Below, piece after piece: positions 1-8,370 of a stretch of 64,000 nucleotides of DNA. The stretch spans positions 1-64,000 of the forward strand of contig CAZSFZ010000006.1 of the NCBI GenBank assembly GCA_964606385.1, given 5' to 3'. The notes under the pieces were generated by a model, which was given only the letters and a program-made list of their open reading frames with translations, ran no database searches and was not told where the DNA came from. Position 1 is the first letter of the stretch. Each line of letters begins with the position of its first letter. Both the position numbers and the translations under genes were made by a program. This stretch comes from Aquincolibacterium sp964606385 (GTDB lineage Bacteria > Omnitrophota > Omnitrophia > Omnitrophales > Aquincolibacteriaceae).

Positions 1-54
1 AGCGATGCGATCAGCCGCCCGGTCCAGGAAACAGAAGCGACCCGGATCTACTAA
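1..54 (+). CDS. C-terminal end of an unidentified protein (partial)
   Basis: Reading from base 1, an open frame gives 17 residues (SDAISRPVQETEATRIY) and stops at TAA 52-54. The rest lies outside the window, so no family can be named. It is taken as coding because a strong terminator lies 70 bp downstream in the same direction. Coding status is inferred. Confidence 0.4.
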   Translation, partial: SDAISRPVQETEATRIY

Positions 55-122
55 TTCGTCCGGGGGATTTGTTTAGAACGACGTAGCCATTCACGAGATG
101 TTGGCTTCGTTGTAACAGAAGT

Positions 123-173
123 AAAAAAGAAGAGAGGTGGTCATCCTAATGGATGGCGCCTCTCTTCTTTTTT
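123..173 (+). terminator. intrinsic terminator of the upstream gene
   Basis: AAAAAAGAAGAGAGG (123-137) pairs perfectly with CCTCTCTTCTTTTTT (159-173) across a 21-base loop. The descending arm ends in a T run. The A-tract/T-tract symmetry means it could also act on the other strand. Confidence 0.85.
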
Positions 174-211
174 GTTGTGCGCTTCAGAGGTGCCTGCCGA
201 AAGTTCATTCT

Positions 212-240
212 TTCCCAATTTGTTTATCCGGTGCTATGAT
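212..240 (+). promoter_or_regulatory. candidate sigma-70-like promoter
   Basis: TTCCCA (212-217), a 17-base spacer and TATGAT (235-240) precede the small membrane protein and SPFH gene pair. The -35 matches consensus at four of six positions. Seen by eye only. Confidence 0.35.
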
Positions 241-384
241 AGGCCCATCCGAGAAGAAAGCCGGCCCTTTCGGTTCCTTGTTCAGGATTCTTTTCGGGTT
301 ACCGATACGTAAGCAGTGCTATTTTCGATCATTCGGATCATCCGGGCGCTTTAAGATGCGGTTCGTTCCGGAAAGGAGGCGGGT

Positions 385-561
385 ATGTTTGTGGTATTCG
401 AGCTGATGTTTATCCTAGCGGTGTTATGGCTGATCGCCAATTTGTTGCACTATTTTGTCTTCAGAAGCAAGGGGGAAATCACCAATCCCGTATTCTGTCT
501 TTCGTCGAAGTGGATCAAGGATGAGGAAGAGCAGAAAAATAAAAAGGAGAGTGCGAAATGA
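385..561 (+). CDS. small single-span membrane protein (58 aa)
   Basis: The start ATG at 385 follows GGAGG with good spacing. Residues 2-26 form one hydrophobic helix. The tail is charged and lysine/glutamate-rich (DEEEQKNKKESAK) and probably cytoplasmic. The stop overlaps the start of the SPFH gene (ATGA at 558-561), so the two are almost certainly translationally coupled. I do not recognise a family. The tight coupling suggests a subunit or localisation partner of the SPFH protein, which is inference. Confidence 0.7.
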   Translation: MFVVFELMFILAVLWLIANLLHYFVFRSKGEITNPVFCLSSKWIKDEEEQKNKKESAK

Positions 562-1550
562 AGGGGCCCATTATCGGTGTTGTGGTTCTTATCGTCCTGA
601 TTTTTACGGGTCTTACTTTTGGGTGGGTGAACGTCCATCCGACAGAGGTCGCTGTTGAGGTGAATAAGGTGGCGGGAAAAGTTTTGCCGGTCCCCCAAGG
701 AGTAGGGTATCATTTTTTCAATAAATGGATCACGGATATGGTGATCTACAAGGTCGCCTCCCGCGCTTTTCCATCGGATACCTCAGACAGCGAACGCGGG
801 AGTGAATACACGCTCGAACTCAAAACAAATGACGGACAGAACATCAATGTGGACATGACCATCATTTATTCATTGAGGGCGAATGAGGTTCCGGCGTTGC
901 ATCAATCCGTGGGGATCAACTACGAAGACCAGATCCTGCTGCCGCAGATCCGCTCAGAAGCCCGTCTTGTGATCGGCGGCTATTCGGCCGAAGACATTTA
1001 CCAGGGAAAAGTTCGCGATGATATTCAGAAAAAGATACGGGAGCGGTTGCGTGAAACGGTTTCCGAGTATCCTGCCATCCAGATCCATGACGCGCTTTTG
1101 AGACATTTCGCTTTTTCGCCTCAATTTGAACAAGCCATTGAACAGAAGAAGTTGGCGGCCCAGCAGGTGGAGATCAACAAGAACCGGGCATTGGCCCAGG
1201 AAGAGATCGCGAAACAGCAGGAGGCCGAAGCCCGCGGCCTGAAACTTCAGGCCGTTCAAAAAGCACAGGGTGAAGCCGAGGCTGTGAAGATCAATGCCGA
1301 TGCGAGACGTTACGCGCTTGAGCAGGAGGCGGCCGGAGACCTCGCGCGTTATAAAGCTGAAGCGGAAGGAAAACGTCTCGCGGCCGAAGCCTTGGGCGGA
1401 GGACAGAACGTGGTGGCGCTCAAATTCGCCGAGATGATCCCGCCCCACTTGCAGGTGTGGGGTATTCCGACGGGGGAGAATAATACCTCTCTGATGGATG
1501 TTTCAGGCGTTTTTGGTAAAATGTTCGAAAAGAAATCCGCTTCTTCTTGA
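558..1550 (+). CDS. SPFH/prohibitin-family membrane protein
   Basis: This 330-aa protein has an N-terminal membrane anchor (about residues 5-22) and a Band-7/SPFH domain (about 25-200). An Ala/Glu/Lys/Gln-rich coiled coil follows (about 185-285), with a short C-terminal tail. This is the standard prohibitin/stomatin layout. Family members form large membrane-associated rings that organise membrane microdomains or regulate membrane proteases; the specific role here is unknown. The gene is translationally coupled to the 58-aa membrane protein upstream. The next gene, 46 bp downstream, is a coiled-coil protein that may share the transcript. The family call is firm and the function open. Confidence 0.88.
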   Translation: MKGPIIGVVVLIVLIFTGLTFGWVNVHPTEVAVEVNKVAGKVLPVPQGVGYHFFNKWITDMVIYKVASRAFPSDTSDSERGSEYTLELKTNDGQNINVDMTIIYSLRANEVPALHQSVGINYEDQILLPQIRSEARLVIGGYSAEDIYQGKVRDDIQKKIRERLRETVSEYPAIQIHDALLRHFAFSPQFEQAIEQKKLAAQQVEINKNRALAQEEIAKQQEAEARGLKLQAVQKAQGEAEAVKINADARRYALEQEAAGDLARYKAEAEGKRLAAEALGGGQNVVALKFAEMIPPHLQVWGIPTGENNTSLMDVSGVFGKMFEKKSASS

Positions 1551-1596
1551 GAAGGCCGGATTGAGACGGTTGTATCCAACGGAAAGGGAATAACGC

Positions 1597-2925
1597 ATGT
1601 CCATCAATGAGCCGAGGTCTTTTCATGCTGCCGATGATTGGGCTGTTGTGATCCAGTCGGTCCCGTCCAAGAGCAAGAAAGAGATCGTGAAGCGTCTCGT
1701 GGAGATCTTCGAGCTCGACAAGCGTGATGCCGAGCAGATCCTTTCCAACGTGCCCCTCATGTTCCTGGACAACCTTTCCTTTGGGCTTGCCGTCCGGGTC
1801 AAAAAATATTTTCAAAAGCTGGGGGCGGTGACGGAAACGACCAATCACGATGTGATCAAAAAGAACTGCATGCAGGTTCTCTGGCCGCAGGCGCCGGATC
1901 TTTCCTATTTCATGAAAAATGAATTAGGTTCCGCGGAAACCTCCGCTCATCATCCGGACGAGGAGATCCGGACCGAAGGGAAACCGTTGACCGGGGACAA
2001 AGAAACAGGGGCTGAAATGCCGAAGATCCACAAAGGATCGCCGTTCGCAAAGCCGGTCTCTGAACCGCCGTCCCCGCCGCCGCTTTATCCGCCCATCGCT
2101 CCGAAGCCGCTCCGGGAACCGATGGACCTTTCGGCGCCTGAGGAAAAATCGAAACCCCAATCGCTTTCAGGCGCCGAAGCGGATCTGGGCCGTCAGGCCG
2201 AAGCGTTGAACGAGAAGATCCGCAAGATTGATCTTGAGAAGCAATTGCTCCAGACTCAGCACGCGGCGGCGCTCGAGACTATGAAGCGCCAGCTTGAAGC
2301 AGAAAAACAAAAAACAGCCGAGATCGCCCAAGCGTACGAAACCCTTCAAAAAGAATCGAAAAAACAGGGCGTGGCATCCCGGGAGAATGAAGAGTGGCGG
2401 GTGAAATCCGTTGCGCTGGAAGAAAAGATCACCGGGCTTGAGAAGGATTTGACGCAAAAACGGGAAGAGATCCTGCGTCAAGACGAAGAATGGCGTGCTA
2501 AAACGGCCGCCGCGGAAGAAAAGATCCGCCAGTTGGAAGAAGAATTGTCGCGAAAGCAGACGGTTTCGGAGCCGAAAGGAGAAGTCCCAAACGCTCAAAC
2601 CACGGCGTTGGAAGAAAAAGTCCGCAGTCTTGAAACCGAATTGTCCCGGAAAACGGAAGAATTTGAACAGACCGCCCGCCAGAAGGAAAGTGTTCTGCGG
2701 CAATTCGAAGAAGCCGTTTCACAGGCGCATCAGGAGATCGCGAGCCTCCGGGGCCGGGAGCAAGACTATGCTCAAAGGATCGATGGCCTGGAAAAAAATC
2801 TCCGGCAAATGACAGAATCCCTTCGCTACCGGGATCAGGTGCTGGCCGAATTCGAAAGGCAGATCACGGAACTTGCCAAAATCACCCTGCCGCCAGAAAC
2901 AGGGCCAGCCGAAGGCGCGCGCTAG
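1597..2925 (+). CDS. coiled-coil protein with N-terminal L7/L12-C-like domain
   Basis: This 442-aa protein shows three parts. Residues about 10-90 resemble the ribosomal L7/L12 C-terminal (ClpS-like) fold: KKEIVKRL, then an acidic helix with DAEQIL, then a basic KKYF..LGA helix. Residues about 120-175 are Pro-rich and probably flexible. Residues about 195-430 form a long heptad-rich coiled coil in which a motif like EEKIxxLExxL recurs. There is no signal peptide or membrane span. The L7/L12-like fold is inferred from pattern only. The function is unknown; a scaffold or adaptor is plausible. It follows the SPFH gene by 46 bp. Confidence 0.7.
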   Translation: MSINEPRSFHAADDWAVVIQSVPSKSKKEIVKRLVEIFELDKRDAEQILSNVPLMFLDNLSFGLAVRVKKYFQKLGAVTETTNHDVIKKNCMQVLWPQAPDLSYFMKNELGSAETSAHHPDEEIRTEGKPLTGDKETGAEMPKIHKGSPFAKPVSEPPSPPPLYPPIAPKPLREPMDLSAPEEKSKPQSLSGAEADLGRQAEALNEKIRKIDLEKQLLQTQHAAALETMKRQLEAEKQKTAEIAQAYETLQKESKKQGVASRENEEWRVKSVALEEKITGLEKDLTQKREEILRQDEEWRAKTAAAEEKIRQLEEELSRKQTVSEPKGEVPNAQTTALEEKVRSLETELSRKTEEFEQTARQKESVLRQFEEAVSQAHQEIASLRGREQDYAQRIDGLEKNLRQMTESLRYRDQVLAEFERQITELAKITLPPETGPAEGAR

Positions 2926-2946
2926 CGCGTTTTCTATTCCGCCCAA

Positions 2947-3897
2947 GTGCCCGCACGGATCGGAAGGGGACGTTTTTTGAGGCGCTTGAGACGGTGTTCG
3001 AACACGATCCTTCTCTCATTGCTTCTGATCTTCTGTTTCTTGCCGGTAGGTCTTGCCCAGAAAACGTCTCTTGTCCGTGACGGAGAAATTCCCGAAAGGC
3101 TCTGTGGAGGTTTCCAGTGGAGTGAAGGGCCTGTTTTCCATCCTGACGGTTTTTTGCTTTTCACCGATATGCCGCGCAATACCATCATGAAATTTGAACG
3201 CGGAAAACTTTCAGTTTTCCGAAAAAAGATGGCCCAACCGAACGGGCTAGCGCTGGATGAGCATGGCCGGCTCCATGTGTGTCAGCATGGAAAAGGAAGG
3301 TTGATCCGTATCTCCAAAAGAGGTCGCGTGTCGGTTCTTGCCAGGAAATTCAAAGGGAAAAGGCTCAGTCACCCTAATGATCTGGTCATTCGCTCCGATG
3401 GCGGGATCTATTTTACGGACCATGGTTTTTCACCGGATAAAGAAAAAGAGGAAGGCCGATTCCCGGATATGGCGGGAGTCTATTATCTGCCGTCCGAAGG
3501 AGCCCTGAAGTGTGTTTCCACGGATTTCATAAAACCCAACGGGCTGGCTCTCTCGCCGGATGAAAGGCGTTTGTATGTCAATGATACCGAGCGTTCCGAG
3601 ATCCGGGTTTTTGAGGTCTCTCCCGACGGCTCACTTTCAGACGGGAATGTTTTTGCGGTGATGCATGGGGACCGAGGCGTCGCGGATGGCATGGAAACCG
3701 ACGATGGAGGGAACATCTATTCCGCCGGTCCGGGAGGCATATGGGTTTTCGATCCGAAGGGAATTCTGATCGAAAAGATAGCGTTCCCCGAACAAGTGTC
3801 CAACCTGGCATGGGGCGACGATGGAAGGAGCCTCTACGTTACAACCGGGCAAAGCCTTTACCGGCTGAAGATGAATACCGGAAAGAGGTTGCGCTGA
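2947..3897 (+). CDS. secreted SMP-30/gluconolactonase-family protein
   Basis: This 316-aa protein begins at GTG 2947. An Arg-rich n-region, a hydrophobic stretch and GLAQ (about residues 20-37) form a signal peptide, so it is probably periplasmic. The remainder is a six-bladed propeller of the SMP-30 type. The expected metal ligands are recognisable: Glu in SEGPVF, Asn in HPNDL, Asn in KPNGLAL and Asp in VADGMETD. The family hydrolyses lactones or related esters with a divalent metal; the substrate here cannot be read from sequence. No ATG is available near the N-terminus, which is why GTG was accepted. Confidence 0.8.
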   Translation: MPARIGRGRFLRRLRRCSNTILLSLLLIFCFLPVGLAQKTSLVRDGEIPERLCGGFQWSEGPVFHPDGFLLFTDMPRNTIMKFERGKLSVFRKKMAQPNGLALDEHGRLHVCQHGKGRLIRISKRGRVSVLARKFKGKRLSHPNDLVIRSDGGIYFTDHGFSPDKEKEEGRFPDMAGVYYLPSEGALKCVSTDFIKPNGLALSPDERRLYVNDTERSEIRVFEVSPDGSLSDGNVFAVMHGDRGVADGMETDDGGNIYSAGPGGIWVFDPKGILIEKIAFPEQVSNLAWGDDGRSLYVTTGQSLYRLKMNTGKRLR

Positions 3898-3944
3898 AAA
3901 ACCGTTTTTTTTGAAGGGCCCTAGCCAACTAAAACGAGCAAGGG

Positions 3945-3950
3945 TATAAT
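3945..3950 (+). promoter_or_regulatory. candidate -10 box (TATAAT)
   Basis: A perfect TATAAT lies 50 bp before the lone receiver gene. No strong -35 hexamer sits 16-18 bases upstream, so this is a weak promoter call. Confidence 0.35.
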
Positions 3951-3999
3951 GGCTTCGGGAGTGGAAGTGTTTTGAAACCGCTGAAAAGTAGGTGTCGAG

Positions 4000-4404
4000 A
4001 TGCCGGAAAAGAAAAAACGTATTTTGGTCATTGATGACGAAGAGGATGTGTGTCACATCATCAAAGAAAAATTTATAATGCTGGGTTATGAAGTGACCAC
4101 AGCTCCAGAAGGAGGGGAGGGCTTTGAAAAAACTTTAAGAGAAAAGCCGGATGCCGTCCTTTTGGATATCCGTATCCCTAAGGGAGAGGACGGATTAACC
4201 TACCTTCGCGAGTTGCGCACCTACCGCCATCAAGATCCTCAAGAACAATCCAGGATTCGAAGCACCCCGGTGGTCATTTTGACGGCGACGGGGACGTCCA
4301 TGCAGCCCGTCTTTGAATCGGAGGGCATCAGCGGATTCATCGAAAAGCCTTTTGATGTGGATGATCTTTATAACAAGGTCCGGAAGGTCCTTGAAAAAGC
4401 CTGA
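4000..4404 (+). CDS. single-domain response regulator (CheY-like receiver)
   Basis: This 134-aa protein is a receiver domain only. The acidic pair is at D12/D13, the phospho-acceptor is D56 (AVLLDIRIP), the Thr switch is in LTATG and the Lys in EKPF. A short insertion (TYRHQDPQEQ) lies between the phospho-acceptor and the switch region. There is no output domain and no adjacent histidine kinase, so its partner is unknown. It could act with the SpoIIE-type phosphatase downstream in a partner-switching circuit, which is inference. Confidence 0.88.
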   Translation: MPEKKKRILVIDDEEDVCHIIKEKFIMLGYEVTTAPEGGEGFEKTLREKPDAVLLDIRIPKGEDGLTYLRELRTYRHQDPQEQSRIRSTPVVILTATGTSMQPVFESEGISGFIEKPFDVDDLYNKVRKVLEKA

Positions 4405-4584
4405 TTCTTCAGATTCCTCACAACCTTTTTCGTCTTAAAAAATCCCCGCATTTCTTGCCGCATCGTAACGCCGGAAGCAAGCATTTTTGTTTAAAAGATC
4501 CCGAGGGCAGGGTAGTATATGCCCACATTCAACAGACCCTATACGTATCGCGCAAGGATGGCGGGTTGTTCCGGGGGATCTCTA

Positions 4585-5613
4585 ATGAAATGTCCTTTTG
4601 AAGAGCATATTCACGATCTGCTCGTAAGCGGCCGCATCACTGAGGCCACCGCCGAGATCCTGACCCGCCATTACGCCAAACAGCCCGATGCTTTCAAGCA
4701 GGAAATGGCCTCCGCGCCGCGGGAGGTCAACCTCGCCCATCTGATGCGGCTTGTCGATCTTCTAGACAAAAAAAATGAGATGCGCCGGGCTGTCGCTTCC
4801 TCTCATCCCGAAGCTCAAGCCTCTTCCGCTGAACACGTTCCCAAAGATCCTGCGCCCGCATCTTCATGGGAGACCGAGAAAAGAGGCCTGGAAGCCCGGT
4901 GCGAGGATCTCAGAAAGAAATGCGAGGTTCTTGAAGCGGAACTTGTGGCTGAAAAAACGGACCGTTCGGAGTTTGAGCGAAAGGCTTTTGATTATGCTAA
5001 AAGATTCGCGGATGCTGAGGAGGAAAGACGGCGGCTTCAAGTGTCTGAAGAGGAAAAAAGGAAGATGCTCGAAGAAGAACATCGCCGGCTTATAGAGGAT
5101 ATCCACCGGAAGCGCGAAGAGGAGCGGCAAGGCTTGGAAAAAGATCTTAAGGGGCATTCCGCGGATCTGGTGGCGCTGGGGCAGGAAAAAGAACGTCTCA
5201 CCAAAGAGCTCGGAGACCGCGAGGAAGAGAAACGAAGGGTTTCAGAACGGATCAAGGCGTTGGAAGAGGCTGCGGCGCAGGCGGAAACGTTGAAGAACCG
5301 CTGCGCTGATCTCGAGCGGGAGATGGAACGGATAAGGAACGAAAAGAGACAGCAGGACGCGGCAACCGCTGTCGCTCAAGCCGAGCTGGAACGCGTAAGG
5401 GGCGAAAAAGATGAGAAGGGCCGTTGCCTGGAGAACGCGGAGAAAAAAATAAAAGAAGCCGAGGCGTTCCTGAATGAAAAGGGTGCCGCCTTGGCCGCGC
5501 TCGATATGGAGTTAAAAAAAGAAAAAGAGATGCGCCTGAAAGCGGAAGCGCAGTTCCGCGCGCTCGAAAAGACCTTGCTGGACCTGGAGCGCCAGATCGA
5601 TTCACTTCACTAA
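4585..5613 (+). CDS. coiled-coil protein of unknown function (342 aa)
   Basis: ATG 4585 is preferred because GGGGGAT sits five bases upstream; an in-frame ATG at 4519 would add 22 residues of unconvincing sequence. Residues about 1-75 are mostly helical and carry two Cys-flanked helices (MKCPFEEHIHDLL). From about residue 90 to the end the protein is a continuous Glu/Lys/Arg-rich coiled coil. There is no signal peptide or membrane span. It sits 27 bp before the SpoIIE-type phosphatase and may be co-transcribed with it. Confidence 0.65.
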   Translation: MKCPFEEHIHDLLVSGRITEATAEILTRHYAKQPDAFKQEMASAPREVNLAHLMRLVDLLDKKNEMRRAVASSHPEAQASSAEHVPKDPAPASSWETEKRGLEARCEDLRKKCEVLEAELVAEKTDRSEFERKAFDYAKRFADAEEERRRLQVSEEEKRKMLEEEHRRLIEDIHRKREEERQGLEKDLKGHSADLVALGQEKERLTKELGDREEEKRRVSERIKALEEAAAQAETLKNRCADLEREMERIRNEKRQQDAATAVAQAELERVRGEKDEKGRCLENAEKKIKEAEAFLNEKGAALAALDMELKKEKEMRLKAEAQFRALEKTLLDLERQIDSLH

Positions 5614-5640
5614 ATCTTAATTTGAGGGATCAAACGCCTG

Positions 5641-7203
5641 ATGTTTAAAAGTTTCGCGACCCGGCTTTCGATCGTGTTTTTCCTTTCAAGCGCGATCGTG
5701 CTCGTGGGCATTTTTACTTTTTTCTATTTTAAAGCGACCAAGCTCCGCGATGACGCGTTCCAGGAATATCTGGAGAACCTGACGCAGGTCAGCGCCAACC
5801 TCATTCCGGGCGAAGAGATCCAGAAAGTTCCCCTGAAGGACGGTTGCGACGAGATCCCGGACGGGATCGCGCTGATCAAAAAACTCCAGAATATCCGCGC
5901 GGTGGATCCGGATATTTTTGACGTCTATGTCATGGTGAAGGACCCCGATCCTGATTATGTGCGTTTTGTAACGAACGCGGATCGCGACCGGACGCCCGTG
6001 GGATGCGGAGAGCGGTATGACATCCATGCGATCCCAGAGATCCGTATCGGGTTCGAACGTTCCTACGCGGACCTGACGGCCCAGACGGACAAATGGGGGA
6101 CCTGGGTCTCAGCCTATGCGCCTTTGAAGACCCGGTCGGGAGAAACCGTCGGGATCCTTGGTGTGGATATTGCCCAGCAAACCGTTCTGATGATCCGGCG
6201 GGAATTCCTAAGCCTTTTTCTTGTCTCGATCGGCGCCTGCCTTGTTTTCTCCCTCCTGGTCGGTCTTCTAAGTTCTTTTTGGCTGACGAGTCCGATCCGG
6301 CGCGTGGTCAAGGGGATGGAAACGGTCGGAGGCGGGGATCTCGAACACAAACTGGAACATTTCAACGAAACCGAATTCGAGCGCATGTCCGGGATCTTCA
6401 ATAAGATGACCGTATCCCTGAAGCGCATGATGCACGAATTGGCCGAAACGGTACGCGAGAATGAAAGAGTCCGCCGCGAGTTCGAGATCGCGACTGAGAT
6501 CCAAAAGTCGATCTTTCCCGATCGTCCTCCGAAGGTGGCCGGCCTTGAGATCGAAGCTAAGAGCGTTCCCGCCAAGGAAGTCGGGGGAGACTACTTCGAT
6601 TTTATCCCCGCGTCTGCTGCCGGGAAGATGGGCTTTATCATCGCCGACGCTTCCGGGAAAGGGCTTCCGGGGACTCTTTACATGACGCGCTCCCGGAGCG
6701 TTTTCAGGGTGATTTCATCGGAAGTCGCCCGGCCGGGAGAGATCCTGAGCCGTTCGAACGACTACATCGCGGCGGATGCTTCTTCGGGCAAGGGGATGTT
6801 CATCACGGTTCTCTACCTGCTCTACGATGAAGCGCAAAAGCGTATGACCTGCGCGAACGCAGGACATTACCCCCCGTTATGGTTCAAGGCCAAAGAGAGA
6901 TCCTTTGCCGAGATCAAGATGAGCGGTGTCCCGGTGGGAATCCTTCCGGGACAGGTCTATGGGGAGGAAACGATCCAACTCGCTTCGCAGGATATTCTGG
7001 TGCTTTATACCGATGGCGTTACGGAGGCCAAAGCCGCCCACGGTGAGATGTTCGGGGTCGAAAGGCTCAGGCGGGTGGTGGAACAGAACAGCTTCCTTAG
7101 CGCTCACGATCTTTTCTTGAAGATCGAACAGGGGATCAAGGATTTTATCGGTAAGGCGCCCCCGTTTGACGATCTGACGCTCATGGTGATCCGCGTTCAG
7201 TAG
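5641..7203 (+). CDS. membrane sensor with HAMP and SpoIIE/RsbU-type PP2C phosphatase
   Basis: This 520-aa protein has TM1 (about 8-30), a Cache-like extracytoplasmic sensor (about 31-185), TM2 (about 187-210), HAMP (about 210-260), a short signalling helix and a PP2C-like SpoIIE domain (about 290-520). The metal-binding acidic motifs VGGDYFD, IADASGKGLPG, LYTDGVTEA and FDDLTL are all present, so it should be active. RsbU-type enzymes dephosphorylate anti-sigma-factor antagonists of the STAS family. No STAS or anti-sigma gene lies nearby, so the target is unknown. Confidence 0.88.
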   Translation: MFKSFATRLSIVFFLSSAIVLVGIFTFFYFKATKLRDDAFQEYLENLTQVSANLIPGEEIQKVPLKDGCDEIPDGIALIKKLQNIRAVDPDIFDVYVMVKDPDPDYVRFVTNADRDRTPVGCGERYDIHAIPEIRIGFERSYADLTAQTDKWGTWVSAYAPLKTRSGETVGILGVDIAQQTVLMIRREFLSLFLVSIGACLVFSLLVGLLSSFWLTSPIRRVVKGMETVGGGDLEHKLEHFNETEFERMSGIFNKMTVSLKRMMHELAETVRENERVRREFEIATEIQKSIFPDRPPKVAGLEIEAKSVPAKEVGGDYFDFIPASAAGKMGFIIADASGKGLPGTLYMTRSRSVFRVISSEVARPGEILSRSNDYIAADASSGKGMFITVLYLLYDEAQKRMTCANAGHYPPLWFKAKERSFAEIKMSGVPVGILPGQVYGEETIQLASQDILVLYTDGVTEAKAAHGEMFGVERLRRVVEQNSFLSAHDLFLKIEQGIKDFIGKAPPFDDLTLMVIRVQ

Positions 7204-7243
7204 GGGTGGGCCAGTTTGTGGCGGAAAGGTCCTTCTTTCCCTC

Positions 7244-7271
7244 TTGAATTTAAAGGGCTTATGATTAGTAT
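7244..7271 (+). promoter_or_regulatory. candidate promoter of the ABC efflux operon
   Basis: TTGAAT (7244-7249), a 16-base spacer and TAGTAT (7266-7271) lie 66 bp before the adaptor gene, in the first gap of more than 100 bp upstream. Recognised by eye. Confidence 0.45.
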
Positions 7272-7336
7272 GGTGTCGCTATTATTTCCAGAAATTCCAA
7301 AGTATTTTTTGATCTTCAACAATTAGGGAGTCAACC

Positions 7337-8359
7337 ATGCCCGAAGCAAAACCCAAAAAATCTTACAAGTGGATCATTCTTTTGGTCGCAGTCGCGGCGA
7401 TCGCGTTCTTCGGCTATCAGTATTGGCAATCCCAACAGTCGAAGTTGCCCCCGGGGATCGCATCGGGGAACGGCCGGATCGAAGCCAAGCTTGTGGACGC
7501 GGTGGCCAAGGATGCGCTGAGGGTCAAAGAGATATTTGTGGAGGAAGGCGATCTTGTGAAGCCGGGGCAGGTTTTGGTGATCCTGGATACCGCCACGTTC
7601 GATTCCCAGCTGAATCAGGCTAAACTGCAGGTTGCGTCGGCGGAAGAGCGTGTGGCTACAGCGAATTTCGCGGTCGTCCGGCAGAAAAGCCTGCTGGATA
7701 ATGCCAAGCTTGAATTTGAACGCGATCGTAAGCTTGTCGAACAGAACGCTATTTCACAACGCGAATTCGACACACGCAACACGTCGCTCCAGACCAATAC
7801 CGCCGCGCTCGAGGAAGCCCAGGCCCAGCTGCGTACGGCCCAGCAGGAGGTGGAGGTCGCCAAGGCGAACGTGCAGACGATCCAAACGCATATCGACGAC
7901 GCGACCCTCAAATCTCCCGTCACCGGAAGAGTGCTCTATCGTCTGGCCGAACCCGGTGAAATGCTTGCCGCCGGGGGAAAGGCCCTGACACTCGTGAATC
8001 TGGAAGATGTTTATATGGAGATCTATCTTCCATCGGAACAGGCCGCCGGCCTTAAGTCGGGCGCCGACGCAAGGATCACGGTCGATTTCGCGCCGGGGCG
8101 CGCAGCTCCCGGCTACGTTAGTTTCGTGTCCCCGGAGGCCCAGTTCACGCCCAAGCAGGTCGAAACAAAAAGCGAACGCGACAAACTGATGTTCCGCGTC
8201 AAGATCCAGGTGCCGAAGGAGCTTGTGACGGCCTATGTAGACCGGATCAAGACCGGCGTTCGCGGTGTCGGCTACGTCAAAATAAAAGACTCAGCGGTTT
8301 GGCCGCCCTGGCTTGAAAAACGGTTCATGTCACCTTCCGCGTCAACGGAAACAAAATAA
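7337..8359 (+). CDS. HlyD-family membrane fusion protein (ABC efflux adaptor)
   Basis: This 340-aa protein has an N-terminal membrane anchor (about 9-28), then a lipoyl-like half-motif (VEEGDLVKPGQVL), a coiled-coil hairpin (about 85-190), the second lipoyl half (SPVTGRVL..AEPGEML) and a beta-barrel domain. This is the layout of periplasmic adaptors such as E. coli YhiI. It is followed 11 bp later by the ATPase/permease fusion. The four genes from here to the outer-membrane factor would form a complete tripartite ABC exporter. Substrate unknown. Confidence 0.9.
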   Translation: MPEAKPKKSYKWIILLVAVAAIAFFGYQYWQSQQSKLPPGIASGNGRIEAKLVDAVAKDALRVKEIFVEEGDLVKPGQVLVILDTATFDSQLNQAKLQVASAEERVATANFAVVRQKSLLDNAKLEFERDRKLVEQNAISQREFDTRNTSLQTNTAALEEAQAQLRTAQQEVEVAKANVQTIQTHIDDATLKSPVTGRVLYRLAEPGEMLAAGGKALTLVNLEDVYMEIYLPSEQAAGLKSGADARITVDFAPGRAAPGYVSFVSPEAQFTPKQVETKSERDKLMFRVKIQVPKELVTAYVDRIKTGVRGVGYVKIKDSAVWPPWLEKRFMSPSASTETK

Positions 8360-8370
8360 GCCGGCGGGCC

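Larger units (their letters stand above)
55..384 (+). other. intergenic region with terminator and candidate promoter
   Basis: This 330-bp stretch has no convincing gene; an open frame across it has no recognisable product. It holds the terminator at 123-173 and a possible promoter at 212-240. The remainder shows nothing identifiable. Confidence 0.6.

Noticed and set aside
137..406. 89-codon open frame in the first intergenic region
   Set aside because: It begins inside the terminator hairpin, has no RBS and ends across the start of the better-supported 58-aa gene.
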